This document shows positions 1 to 6,598 of a DNA stretch of 37,526 nucleotides, piece by piece (positions within the stretch are counted from its first letter, which is position 1; each line of letters starts with the position of its first letter). The notes beneath the pieces were generated by a model, which saw nothing but the letters and a program-made list of their open reading frames with translations, made no database searches and had not been told where the DNA came from. The position numbers were made by a program, and so were the translations under genes. This DNA comes from Corynebacterium sp. Marseille-P3884 (lineage in GTDB: Bacteria; Actinomycetota; Actinomycetes; Mycobacteriales; Mycobacteriaceae): contig NZ_JAGKSD010000022.1 in assembly GCF_017942225.1 (NCBI RefSeq), forward strand, positions 1 to 37,526, given 5' to 3'.

Positions 1-504
1 CACGACCTCGCCGGAGTGCTCGGCCGCATCGCCGCGTACGAGCCGCGCACCGTCACTATCGCGGGCTGCGAATACCGCGAGGGACTCAACGTCGTCGGGC
101 TTTCCGGCGGCGTCGCGACGAACACGCTTCCCGACGAAGCCTCCCTCACCATCAACTTCCGCTTCGCACCCGATCGCAGCCTGGACGACGCGAAACAGCA
201 CCTCGAAGACACCCTCGCGCTCGAAGAAGGCCTCGAATTACTTTACGACGACGCCGTCCCCGGCGCCCTCCCCGGCCTCGACGCCCCCGCCGCCCAGGGC
301 CTGCTCGCCGCTGTCGGCAGTGAATTCCGTGCCAAATTCGGATGGACGGATGTGTCCCGGTTCTCTACGCTGGGAGTTCCGGCTGTGAACTTTGGCGCCG
401 GCGATCCCGGGTTCGCCCACAAGATCGACGAGCAGTGCCCGATCGAGCAGATCCGCACCGTTGCGGACACCCTCATCGCGTACTTGACCGGCGCGTCCGC
501 TTAA
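1..504 (+). CDS. dapE: Succinyl-diaminopimelate desuccinylase, C-terminal part
   Basis: This is the 3' part of a gene that enters from the left edge, and the reading frame is open from base 1. The enzyme removes succinate from N-succinyl-LL-diaminopimelate in the lysine and peptidoglycan precursor pathway in the cytoplasm. The visible part shows the M20 peptidase dimerisation domain (GLSGGVATNTLPDEASLTIN) and the final catalytic segment, where GAGDPGFAHKIDE carries the last metal-binding histidine. The N-terminal metal ligands lie outside the window. The identity rests on these motifs and on the actinobacterial neighbourhood (LOG protein, folP2, gpgS downstream). Another M20 deacylase is possible but less likely. 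Confidence 0.87.
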   Translation, partial: HDLAGVLGRIAAYEPRTVTIAGCEYREGLNVVGLSGGVATNTLPDEASLTINFRFAPDRSLDDAKQHLEDTLALEEGLELLYDDAVPGALPGLDAPAAQGLLAAVGSEFRAKFGWTDVSRFSTLGVPAVNFGAGDPGFAHKIDEQCPIEQIRTVADTLIAYLTGASA

Positions 505-554
505 AGCGCAGGCCCGCAGCGCAATAACTTTCCCGACTAGAAAGCTTTCACCCC

Positions 555-1355
555 GTGGCACCACACATCACCCCGCGCCCGGATCGCGACCGTACTCTAA
601 GCGGCCCGATTCTTAGGCGCCACAAAGGCAGCGACGCCAATTCCACGTCCACCTACGACCAGCGTCTCTTGCAGATGGGTCGCCCGGACCACGATTGGAA
701 GCATGCGGACCCGTGGCGCGTCATGCGCATCACCAGCGAGTTCGTCTCCGGTTTCGACGCTCTTCACGATCTCGACTGGGCCGTGACCGTCTTCGGTTCC
801 GCCCGCCTCGGCGAGGGCACCCCGGAATACGAGCAGGCCCGCGCACTGGGCAAGGCCCTGGTGGAGGCTGGTTACGCGGTCATCACCGGTGGCGGCCCCG
901 GCCTGATGGAAGGTCCGAACCGCGGCGCTTATGAAGCCGGCGGCATGTCTGTCGGCCTGGGTATCGAGCTGCCTTTCGAGCAGGGACTCAACCCCTGGGT
1001 CGACCTCGGCCTGAATTTCCGGTACTTCTTCGCCCGCAAGACGATGTTTTTGAAGTACTCGCAGGGGTTCATCTCGCTGCCGGGCGGCTTCGGCACGATG
1101 GACGAGGTCTTCGAGGTCCTCTGCATGATCCAGACAGGCAAGGTCACCAACTTCCCGATGGTGCTCCTCGGCACCGAGTTCTGGTCCGGCCTCGTCGACT
1201 GGATCCGCACCCAGCAGCTCGGCCGCGGCCTGATCTCGGAGGGCGACGACCAGCTCTTCCTCGTCACGGATTCGGTGGACGAGGCGGTGGAGTACATCGT
1301 CAACACGCACCGCGAGATGTCGGACCCGCGCAACCTGCACAAATACGAGCGTTAA
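555..1355 (+). CDS. TIGR00730/LOG-family Rossmann-fold protein
   Basis: A 266-residue protein of the LOG family, often misnamed lysine decarboxylase, whose characterised members are nucleoside 5'-monophosphate phosphoribohydrolases (cytokinin-activating type). The signature PGGFGTMDEVFE lies near residues 176-187, and the nucleotide-binding GGGPGLMEGPNRGA is near residues 112-125. Both are intact, so the enzyme should be active. The GTG start gives an N-terminal extension of about 70 residues typical of the actinobacterial form. The stop codon directly abuts the folP2 ATG, so the two are probably co-transcribed. The natural substrate cannot be told from sequence. Confidence 0.9.
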   Translation: MAPHITPRPDRDRTLSGPILRRHKGSDANSTSTYDQRLLQMGRPDHDWKHADPWRVMRITSEFVSGFDALHDLDWAVTVFGSARLGEGTPEYEQARALGKALVEAGYAVITGGGPGLMEGPNRGAYEAGGMSVGLGIELPFEQGLNPWVDLGLNFRYFFARKTMFLKYSQGFISLPGGFGTMDEVFEVLCMIQTGKVTNFPMVLLGTEFWSGLVDWIRTQQLGRGLISEGDDQLFLVTDSVDEAVEYIVNTHREMSDPRNLHKYER

Positions 1356-2216
1356 ATGCACCTCCTTCCCGCCGGCCTGCCTCGTGTCATGGCCATCGTG
1401 AACCGCACCCCGGATTCGTTCTATGACAAGGGTGCGACCTTCGCCTTCGACGCCGCTCTGGCGCGCTGCCGAGAGGTCGTCGACGCAGGCGCCACGATCG
1501 TCGATGTCGGCGGCGTGAAAGCAGGCCCCGGCGACGACGTCAGCGCTCACGAAGAGATCGACCGCGTCGTGCCGTTTATCGCCGCCGTCCGCGATCAGCT
1601 CGCCGCAGCCGACGCGACCTCGGTGGATATCTCCGTGGACACGTGGCGCGCGGATGTCGCGGAGGCGGCGATCGCGGCGGGAGCGACCCTCATCAACGAC
1701 ACGTGGGCAGGCTTTGAACCGGAGCTCGTCGAGGTCGCCGGCGCGCACAAAGTGGGCTACGTCTGCTCGCACACCGGTGGTGCGACCCCGCGTACGCGGC
1801 CGCACCGCGTGCACTACGACGACGTCGTCGCTGACGTGATCCGCGAAACGACGACGCTCGCGGAGCGCGCCGTGGACTGCGGCGTCCCAGAAGACAAGGT
1901 GTTCATCGACCCCACGCACGACTTCGGCAAGAACACGTTCCACGGGTTGGAGATCCTGCGGCGCATCGACGAGGTCGTCGCCACGGGCTGGCCGGTGCTC
2001 ATGGCGCTGTCGAATAAGGACTTCATCGGGGAGACCACGGGACGAGCAGTGGGGGAGCGCATCGCGGGCACGCTCGCGGCGACAGCGTGGTGCGCGGCGC
2101 GCGGGGTCGCGGCATTCCGCGTGCACGAGGTCGCCGAAACCATCGACGTCATCCGCACCACCGCAGCCATCCAAGGAACCACAGGTCCGCTCGCCACGAT
2201 CAGAGGTTTGGCGTAG
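1356..2216 (+). CDS. folP2: Dihydropteroate synthase-like protein FolP2
   Basis: A 286-residue TIM-barrel protein of the dihydropteroate synthase family. MAIVNRTPDSF (near residue 12) matches the first DHPS loop, and ISVDTWRADVAEAAIAAGA, INDTWAG and RVHEV match later motifs. The second loop, normally GGxSTRPG, reads GGVKAGPGD, so the pterin/phosphate-loop Ser-Thr-Arg is missing. This is the pattern of mycobacterial FolP2, reported to lack folate-synthase activity, so a separate role linked to its neighbour gpgS is more likely (inference). It begins immediately after the LOG gene stop, and its TAG overlaps the gpgS GTG by one base, indicating an operon with translational coupling. Confidence 0.88.
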   Translation: MHLLPAGLPRVMAIVNRTPDSFYDKGATFAFDAALARCREVVDAGATIVDVGGVKAGPGDDVSAHEEIDRVVPFIAAVRDQLAAADATSVDISVDTWRADVAEAAIAAGATLINDTWAGFEPELVEVAGAHKVGYVCSHTGGATPRTRPHRVHYDDVVADVIRETTTLAERAVDCGVPEDKVFIDPTHDFGKNTFHGLEILRRIDEVVATGWPVLMALSNKDFIGETTGRAVGERIAGTLAATAWCAARGVAAFRVHEVAETIDVIRTTAAIQGTTGPLATIRGLA

Positions 2217-2947
2217 TGCAGGTCTCCGTCGTCATTCCCGCCCTCAACGAGGAAGCCACCGTCGCTGATGTGGTGCGCGCAGCTCGCGCATCGTGCGCCG
2301 ACGAAGTCATCGTCGTCGATTCCGATTCGACGGACGCGACAGCCGCCAACGCGGAAGCTGCCGGCGCGACGGTGCTCAATTGGCGGGATATTGCGCCGGA
2401 GATTCCAGTTCAGCCCGGCAAGGGCGAAGCGCTGTGGCGCGGGGTCCTCGCGGCGCAAGGAGATATCGTGGTGTTCCTCGACGCAGACGTCACCACCGTT
2501 GAGGCGGGGTGGGTGGATAGGTTGGCGGGGGCGTTCGTCGATAAGCGTGTGCATCTTGTGAAAGCGAGCTACGACCGCGCGCTCAACGGTGCCCCGCGCG
2601 GCGGCGGGCGCGTCACGGAACTGACGGCGAAGCCGCTCCTCCGCCTCCTGTTTCCCGACATCCCGCCGCTTGACCAGCCGCTCGCCGGCGAATACGCCAT
2701 CCGCCGCGCTACCGCACTCGAGGTGCCGTTCGTCGCGGGATACGGCGTCGAAGCGGGCTTGCTTATCGACGTCTCCACCCTCCACGGCCCCTCCTCCCTC
2801 GCCCAAATCCCCCTCGGGCAGAAAGCCCACCGCAACCGGCCTTTGCACGAACTGTCCGCGATGGCTGAAACCGTCGCCGCCACCATCCTCGCCCGCGCCG
2901 GCGTCGGTGAGGTCCCGCAACGCCAGCCCTGGGCCGAACTGCGGTAG
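2216..2947 (+). CDS. gpgS: Glucosyl-3-phosphoglycerate synthase
   Basis: A 243-residue family-2-like glycosyltransferase (GT81 type) that transfers glucose from UDP-glucose to 3-phosphoglycerate, the first step of glucosylglycerate and methylglucose polysaccharide synthesis. It opens with VSVVIPALNEE, the nucleotide-sugar binding strand. VVFLDADVT near residue 86 is the metal-binding acidic motif, followed by PGKGEALWRG and LAGEYAIRR segments typical of GpgS. The GTG start is inferred from the one-base overlap with the folP2 stop (TAGTG); a longer reading upstream would run through folP2. Two copies of the repeated 11-mer described below lie inside this gene. Confidence 0.88.
   Translation: MQVSVVIPALNEEATVADVVRAARASCADEVIVVDSDSTDATAANAEAAGATVLNWRDIAPEIPVQPGKGEALWRGVLAAQGDIVVFLDADVTTVEAGWVDRLAGAFVDKRVHLVKASYDRALNGAPRGGGRVTELTAKPLLRLLFPDIPPLDQPLAGEYAIRRATALEVPFVAGYGVEAGLLIDVSTLHGPSSLAQIPLGQKAHRNRPLHELSAMAETVAATILARAGVGEVPQRQPWAELR
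2536..2546 (+). repeat. 11-mer word CGTCGATAAGC, copy 1
   Basis: Inside gpgS, read as Val-Asp-Lys in the sense direction. Confidence 0.85.
2761..2771 (-). repeat. 11-mer word, copy 2
   Basis: Inside gpgS in the opposite orientation, read as Leu-Ile-Asp. Confidence 0.85.
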
Positions 2948-2950
2948 CAT
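2945..2950 (+). promoter_or_regulatory. -10 box of leaderless promoter for the DivIVA-like gene
   Basis: TAGCAT fits the actinobacterial TANNNT -10 pattern and ends six bases before the ATG, placing the transcription start at or next to the start codon. It lies within the last codons of gpgS. Confidence 0.55.
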
Positions 2951-2956
2951 CAGTTC

Positions 2957-3301
2957 ATGCTGTCTTGGGTCATTCTCATCCTCGTCATCGCCGCGATCGC
3001 CCTGCTCGGCGCGTGGATTTCTGCCTCGATCGCCGGCCGCGGCGAAGCGCTACCTCCGATGGACGCACCCCACGACGTCATCGCCGCAAACCGCGACGCC
3101 GTCGACGCTGGCCGCTACGAGGACATCGCCCTTGAAGTCGTCCCCCGCGGATACCGCCAGGACCAAGTCGACGCTCTCGTCGAGCACCTCCTTTCCAAGC
3201 AAGGGCGTAAGATTGGGGAGGAATTTCCGTCGCGCGTACCCGCGACCGACGGAGAGCAGACAATCGAAGAGCCAAGGAGTAACACCACATGGCAGCAATG
3301 A
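2957..3301 (+). CDS. DivIVA-domain membrane-anchored protein
   Basis: A 114-residue protein with one N-terminal membrane helix (residues 3-28) followed by a short DivIVA-like segment: VVPRGYRQDQVDALVEHLL matches the conserved GYxxxQVD membrane-binding motif of DivIVA/Wag31. It sits where M. tuberculosis has Rv1209. The function is unknown; a link to polar growth or cell-envelope assembly is inferred from the motif alone. No Shine-Dalgarno is seen, but TAGCAT lies six bases before the ATG, so the transcript is probably leaderless. Its last codons overlap the start of the DUF3117 gene. Confidence 0.75.
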   Translation: MLSWVILILVIAAIALLGAWISASIAGRGEALPPMDAPHDVIAANRDAVDAGRYEDIALEVVPRGYRQDQVDALVEHLLSKQGRKIGEEFPSRVPATDGEQTIEEPRSNTTWQQ

Positions 3302-3459
3302 AGCCGCGTACCGGCAACGGTCCGATGGAAGTCGTCGAGGAAAGCCGAAAGATCGTGATGCGCATCCCGTCCGACGGCGGCGGACGTCTCGTGGTGGAGC
3401 TGAACAACGAGGAAGCTGCCGAACTTGGCCAGCTCCTCACCGATGTCGCAGCGCAGTAG
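3289..3459 (+). CDS. DUF3117 small conserved protein
   Basis: A 56-residue protein starting MAAMKPRTGNGPMEVVEES, recognisable as the actinobacterial DUF3117 family (Rv1211-like). Members are small, highly conserved and of unknown function; no membrane segment or catalytic motif is seen. The start is supported by a good ribosome-binding site, AAGGAG, nine bases upstream at 3274-3279. The gene overlaps the end of the preceding DivIVA-like gene by 13 bases in another frame. Position between the gpgS cluster and glgA/glgC matches the conserved mycobacterial order. Confidence 0.85.
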   Translation: MAAMKPRTGNGPMEVVEESRKIVMRIPSDGGGRLVVELNNEEAAELGQLLTDVAAQ

Positions 3460-3468
3460 AGCTGCGGG

Positions 3469-3474
3469 TAACAT
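3469..3474 (+). promoter_or_regulatory. -10 box of leaderless promoter for rlmA-like gene
   Basis: TAACAT followed by six bases and the ATG at 3481, with no Shine-Dalgarno. It suggests that the split methyltransferase gene still has a promoter and start. Confidence 0.5.
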
Positions 3475-3480
3475 GACGCC

Positions 3481-3822
3481 ATGCTCAAAGACATTGTTGA
3501 TGTGCTGGCGGACCCCGTTGACGGAAGTGCTCTGACGGGGGCGGACGATTTCAGCCGCCTGGTGTCTGAGACCGGGCATTCGTACGACGTGGCTAAGCAG
3601 GGCTACGTCACGCTGGCATCCGGTGCCGGGATCGCTCACGAGGGCGATAGCCCGGAGATGGTGGCTTCGCGCGAGGCGTTTTTGTCGCGCGGCCATTTCG
3701 CGCCGTTCGTGGAGACGGTCACGGAGCGCGTCCTCGACGCTCTTCAAGGGCTCCCGCTTGACGACGTCGCGGCCACCCCCACCATCCTCGAAGTCGGCGC
3801 CGGAACCGGCTACTACCTGACG
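3481..3822 (+). pseudogene. RlmA-type 23S rRNA guanine-N1 methyltransferase, 5' fragment
   Basis: The first part of an RlmA/RrmA-like SAM methyltransferase that modifies a guanine in 23S rRNA. ETGHSYDVAKQGYVTL (residues 31-46) corresponds to the conserved GHSFDxAxxGYVNLL segment, and ILEVGAGTGYYLT (about residues 102-114) is SAM motif I. Homology stops right after motif I; the frame continues into foreign sequence and ends at 3894. The family's usual N-terminal zinc cysteines are absent. The rest of the enzyme resumes at about 4549 in the same frame phase, so the gene has been split by extra DNA. Neither half alone holds a complete SAM-binding fold. Confidence 0.8.
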
Positions 3823-3862
3823 CCTGCATTTCGTCCTCGAGACTCAATGTTGGGAGAGCATC

Positions 3863-4438
3863 GTGAACCGCCGCTACCCGCCCGCAGGCAATGAAGCTGC
3901 TGCACGTGCCTCGGCTGCTCGGCGGAGCACCGTCGGCAAGGCCATCACGCTGCTGGCAGTTGTCTTCCTGCTTGTTGCGCTCGTCCTGGCAGCGCTCCGT
4001 GTGGGGCTCGCCTCGTGGGTAGCTGGTGCGGCAGGCTTGGTCCTATTGCTCATCGGATTTCCGCTGTGGGTCGTGAGCGGGAATCGTTCCCGTGGGCCGC
4101 ACCATTACCTCCCCGACGAATACGCGCCGCCGATGCAGCACCGCCCGAAGCAGAACGAGCGAGGCCAGACGATGGCGCACCGCAGCGAGAATCCGCGCGC
4201 CCAGCTCGTGGCCGCTCTCGTGACGGCACCGATCATGGTGGCCATCCTGACGTGGCTACTCTTCGTTGCGCTCGGTGCCGGAAACTGGCTGATGGCGGCA
4301 ACAATGCTGGCCATCGGCGCCTTGCTCATCTTCTTGGTGGTTCAGGCTGGGGTGCGCTGCTCTCGAGCCCTCGAGTGGGACCGTCGTCACGGTCGTCAGG
4401 CGGGTGTGCCGGAATGGCGTGACTCTCGCTTGCCATAG
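3863..4438 (+). CDS. Four-helix membrane protein carried by the insertion
   Basis: A 191-residue protein of unknown function. It has a basic N-terminus, two adjacent membrane helices (about residues 27-48 and 51-72), a hydrophilic proline-, arginine- and histidine-rich loop (73-110), two more helices (117-139 and 142-163), and a basic C-terminal tail. The GTG start is supported by GGGAGA five bases upstream. It resembles no family I can name. Because it interrupts an rRNA methyltransferase gene, it is a recent local arrival. The arrangement alone does not indicate a job; possibilities include an immunity or small export component (speculation). Confidence 0.7.
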   Translation: MNRRYPPAGNEAAARASAARRSTVGKAITLLAVVFLLVALVLAALRVGLASWVAGAAGLVLLLIGFPLWVVSGNRSRGPHHYLPDEYAPPMQHRPKQNERGQTMAHRSENPRAQLVAALVTAPIMVAILTWLLFVALGAGNWLMAATMLAIGALLIFLVVQAGVRCSRALEWDRRHGRQAGVPEWRDSRLP

Positions 4439-4470
4439 GCCAAGATCTAGAACTGTTCCCGAAGTTCCAT

Positions 4471-4484
4471 GGGGAGTTCTCCCC
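4471..4484. terminator. Short perfect hairpin after the inserted gene
   Basis: GGGGAGTTCTCCCC is a self-complementary hairpin (five-base stem with a four-base loop, or six-base arms) 33 bases after the membrane-protein stop. There is no T-run after it, so it may be a weak terminator or a protein-binding palindrome. Confidence 0.4.
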
Positions 4485-4548
4485 ACAGACAAAACCGGTG
4501 CCTCTCCGTAGCATTGGCAGTGCTTACAGAGGGTTTGAATCAGCGAGG

Positions 4549-5085
4549 GGAACTCTTGACGCGGTGGAGAATTCCCGCGGAATCGGCGTCGATATCGCTG
4601 TTCCCGCCGCGAAGCACTTGGCGAAGGCGCATCCCAAGATCGGCGCCGTCGTCGCCGATGTGTGGGAGGGCCTTCCTCTGCGCGATAATTCCGTAGACGT
4701 GATCACCGTGATTTTCGCGCCGCGCAACCCGCAGGAATTCGCGCGCGTGCTTGTCGACGACGGCGAGGTCCTCATCCTCACCCCCCAAGCCGGCCACCTC
4801 GACGAACTCCGCGAGCCCCTCGGCATCTTGGGCGTTGAGGAAGGCAAGCAGGAGCGCATGCTCGAGCAAGCCGCCGGTCACCTCGTTCCCGTCGGTGAGT
4901 CAGAACTCATTGAGTTCCCGATGAACCTGGACCGCGAGTCGATCGCCGCCCAGGTCGGAATGAGCCCGTCTGCCCGCCACCTCGACCCGGAGGTTCTCGC
5001 TGAGCGTGTCGCTGCTCTTCCTGAGACGATGACGGTCACCGCGCGAGCGCAGCTCACTCGGATGAAGCGAGCGCCGCAGGCCTAG
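4549..5085 (+). pseudogene. RlmA-type 23S rRNA methyltransferase, 3' fragment
   Basis: The remainder of the methyltransferase split at about 3822. ENSRGIGVDIAVPAAKHLAKAHP carries SAM motif II, DVWEGLPLRDNSVDVITVIFAPRNPQEFARVLVDDGEVLILTP covers motifs III-IV, and the C-terminal part LGILGVEEGKQERM...VTARAQLTRM is typical of RlmA. An open frame begins at a GTG at 4498 inside the inserted DNA, so a truncated polypeptide could be made, but it would lack motif I and the N-terminal recognition domain. It is most likely a remnant; reconstitution from two chains is conceivable but unsupported. Confidence 0.8.
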
Positions 5086-5140
5086 GCTCGGCGGCTCAGC
5101 TTTAGGCTCCGGCCTGCTAGCTCAGACTCCGCCCTGATCA

Positions 5141-5177
5141 CCCTGCTCGCGCACGCTACAGCCCTTCGCGAGCAGGG
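5141..5177. terminator. Bidirectional hairpin between convergent genes
   Basis: CCCTGCTCGCG (5141-5151) pairs perfectly with CGCGAGCAGGG (5167-5177) across a 15-base loop. It lies between the rlmA-like gene and the convergent GH32-like gene. Runs of T on the right (in GGTTTTTAG) suit an intrinsic terminator for rightward transcription. Confidence 0.75.
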
Positions 5178-5189
5178 CTTTAGCGGTTT

Positions 5190-6581
5190 TTAGACCGCCG
5201 CGCGCGGGCGGCTCCACTGGCTGAGAATCTCCGCGTCGCCTTCAGTCGTGGCGCGGAGCTCACCGACGCCGTTTTCGGGCCAGAAGCGGCTGGCCATGGT
5301 GACGGCGCCGCCGCCGGCGAAGACTTCGATGGCGGAGCCGTCGACAAGCACGGAGATGTGGTCTTCGTCCTCGTCGTCGAGCTGCGCGGTAGCGGGGTTG
5401 CCGTCGAGGCGGTCGAGGGTGATCTCGTCGCCGGAGTGGGTGATCACAGCGGCGACGTCGCCTGTGGTGTCGACAACTTCGACCGCCACCTTCGACCCCA
5501 CCGGGATCTCACACAGGCCAGTCCAAAGCTTGGCGCGCTGGGTGGCGCTGACAGCGTCGGGAAGCCCTTGTGCGGGGGTCTGGTACAGCTCTCCGCCCGC
5601 GAGGGTGACCACGCGGGGCAGCGACAGAGCGTTGGCCCAGCCTTCGGATTCCCAGGTCGGCTGGGCTGTCGGGTCGCCGCCGCGGCCGGTCGCAGCCAGC
5701 AGACCGAAGATGCGGGCTTCGGCGTAGCGCTCGTCGTCGGTCTGCGTGCCGCGCACGACGTTGGTGCTGCGGGGGCGGGTGAAGTCGTGGCCGTAATCGA
5801 GGCGGGTGAACGGGGTCCGCACGGTGAATTCGGTCTCGTCGAGGGTGCCCACGAGGTAGCCGGTCAGGTCGCCCTTCTCAAGCTCGACGGTCAAAAACAG
5901 CACGTCGTAGATCTCGCCGTCTTTCTCGTCGCGCAAGCGGATGATGCGCGGGGCGACGGTCACTGCGTCGTCGGAAAGGCCGGTGTCGCCGTCGAAGCGC
6001 AGCGGGCCGAGCAAGGACCACGACGTTCCGTCGGGGGAGTCCAGCACGACCGGGACAGGCTTCTCGGAGGGACCGCTGCTCGCCAGCATCACCCAGCCGG
6101 ATTGGCCGCGGGTGCGGTCCTCGCTTTCTTTCCAGTCGGGGACGACGCAGGGGGAGCGGAAGCGAGTGAAACGCCCGACGTCTTTCACCACAGGGCCGAG
6201 GCGGCGCACTCCGGGATCGATGTCACCGGCTTCGTCGACTTCCTCGCAGAGGGTCTCGATCTCGTCGATACGCGCTGCTTGAACCGTCGTTCCTGCGTTG
6301 GTGACGGACGTGAAGTACAGGTCCGTGCCTTCCGCCGAGGAAACGACGGAGCCGGCCAGGATGCGGGTCTCGCCGCCGACGGGTGCGATGACGTCGTTGC
6401 ACTCGTAGAAGTCGAACGGGTTGCCCTCGGAGAATTGGTGCGCCCAACGGGTCGGGGCACCTTCAGAAGGTTCGTACTGGTAGAAGAGGTGCCAGTTGTC
6501 GCCGTCGCGCAGCATGCCCGCTGCGGCGTTCAGAATGCCTTTGTCCGCGGTGACATGCAGTTCCGGTTTCAAATTGCTCAC
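5190..6581 (-). CDS. GH32-like protein lacking catalytic residues
   Basis: A 463-residue protein with the five-bladed propeller plus beta-sandwich layout of GH32 fructosidases. The anchors are WHLFYQYEP (about residues 30-38), ILAGSVVSS (FSGSAV-like), LYFTSVT, FRSPCVVPDW and the C-terminal ISVLVDGSAIEVFAGGGAVTMASR, typical of the GH32 C domain. The nucleophile motif NDPNG is replaced by NAAAG (about residues 18-22), and the RDP motif reads RSP. Both conserved acidic residues are therefore missing and sucrose or fructan hydrolysis is unlikely. The GTG start follows GGAGGA. It lies 17 bases after glgA on the same strand and is probably co-transcribed, so a binding or regulatory role in glycogen/sugar metabolism is an inference. 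Confidence 0.75.
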   Translation of the reverse strand: MSNLKPELHVTADKGILNAAAGMLRDGDNWHLFYQYEPSEGAPTRWAHQFSEGNPFDFYECNDVIAPVGGETRILAGSVVSSAEGTDLYFTSVTNAGTTVQAARIDEIETLCEEVDEAGDIDPGVRRLGPVVKDVGRFTRFRSPCVVPDWKESEDRTRGQSGWVMLASSGPSEKPVPVVLDSPDGTSWSLLGPLRFDGDTGLSDDAVTVAPRIIRLRDEKDGEIYDVLFLTVELEKGDLTGYLVGTLDETEFTVRTPFTRLDYGHDFTRPRSTNVVRGTQTDDERYAEARIFGLLAATGRGGDPTAQPTWESEGWANALSLPRVVTLAGGELYQTPAQGLPDAVSATQRAKLWTGLCEIPVGSKVAVEVVDTTGDVAAVITHSGDEITLDRLDGNPATAQLDDEDEDHISVLVDGSAIEVFAGGGAVTMASRFWPENGVGELRATTEGDAEILSQWSRPRAAV

Positions 6582-6598
6582 AGTTTCGTCCTCCGGTC

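Larger units (their letters stand above)
3823..4548 (+). mobile_element. Unclassified ~726-bp insertion splitting the rlmA-like gene
   Basis: The two halves of the methyltransferase join sensibly as ...GYYLT + GTLDAVENSRGIGVD..., which puts the extra DNA at roughly 3823-4548 (boundaries uncertain by about 10 bases). The length is a multiple of three. It carries one complete gene (3863-4438) with its own ribosome-binding site, then a hairpin at 4471-4484. I see no transposase, no clear terminal inverted repeats and no convincing target-site duplication. Base composition is close to that of the neighbours. It could be a small non-autonomous cargo element or the product of illegitimate recombination. 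Confidence 0.6.

Noticed and set aside
4525..4548. T-arm-like GGGTTTGAATC as part of a tRNA or attachment site
   Set aside because: No acceptor stem, anticodon arm or CCA end could be folded around it.
3818..4562. TGACGC at 3818-3823 and 4557-4562 as a target-site duplication of the rlmA insertion
   Set aside because: Removing one copy and the DNA between leaves the two methyltransferase halves out of frame with each other, and a six-base match is likely by chance.
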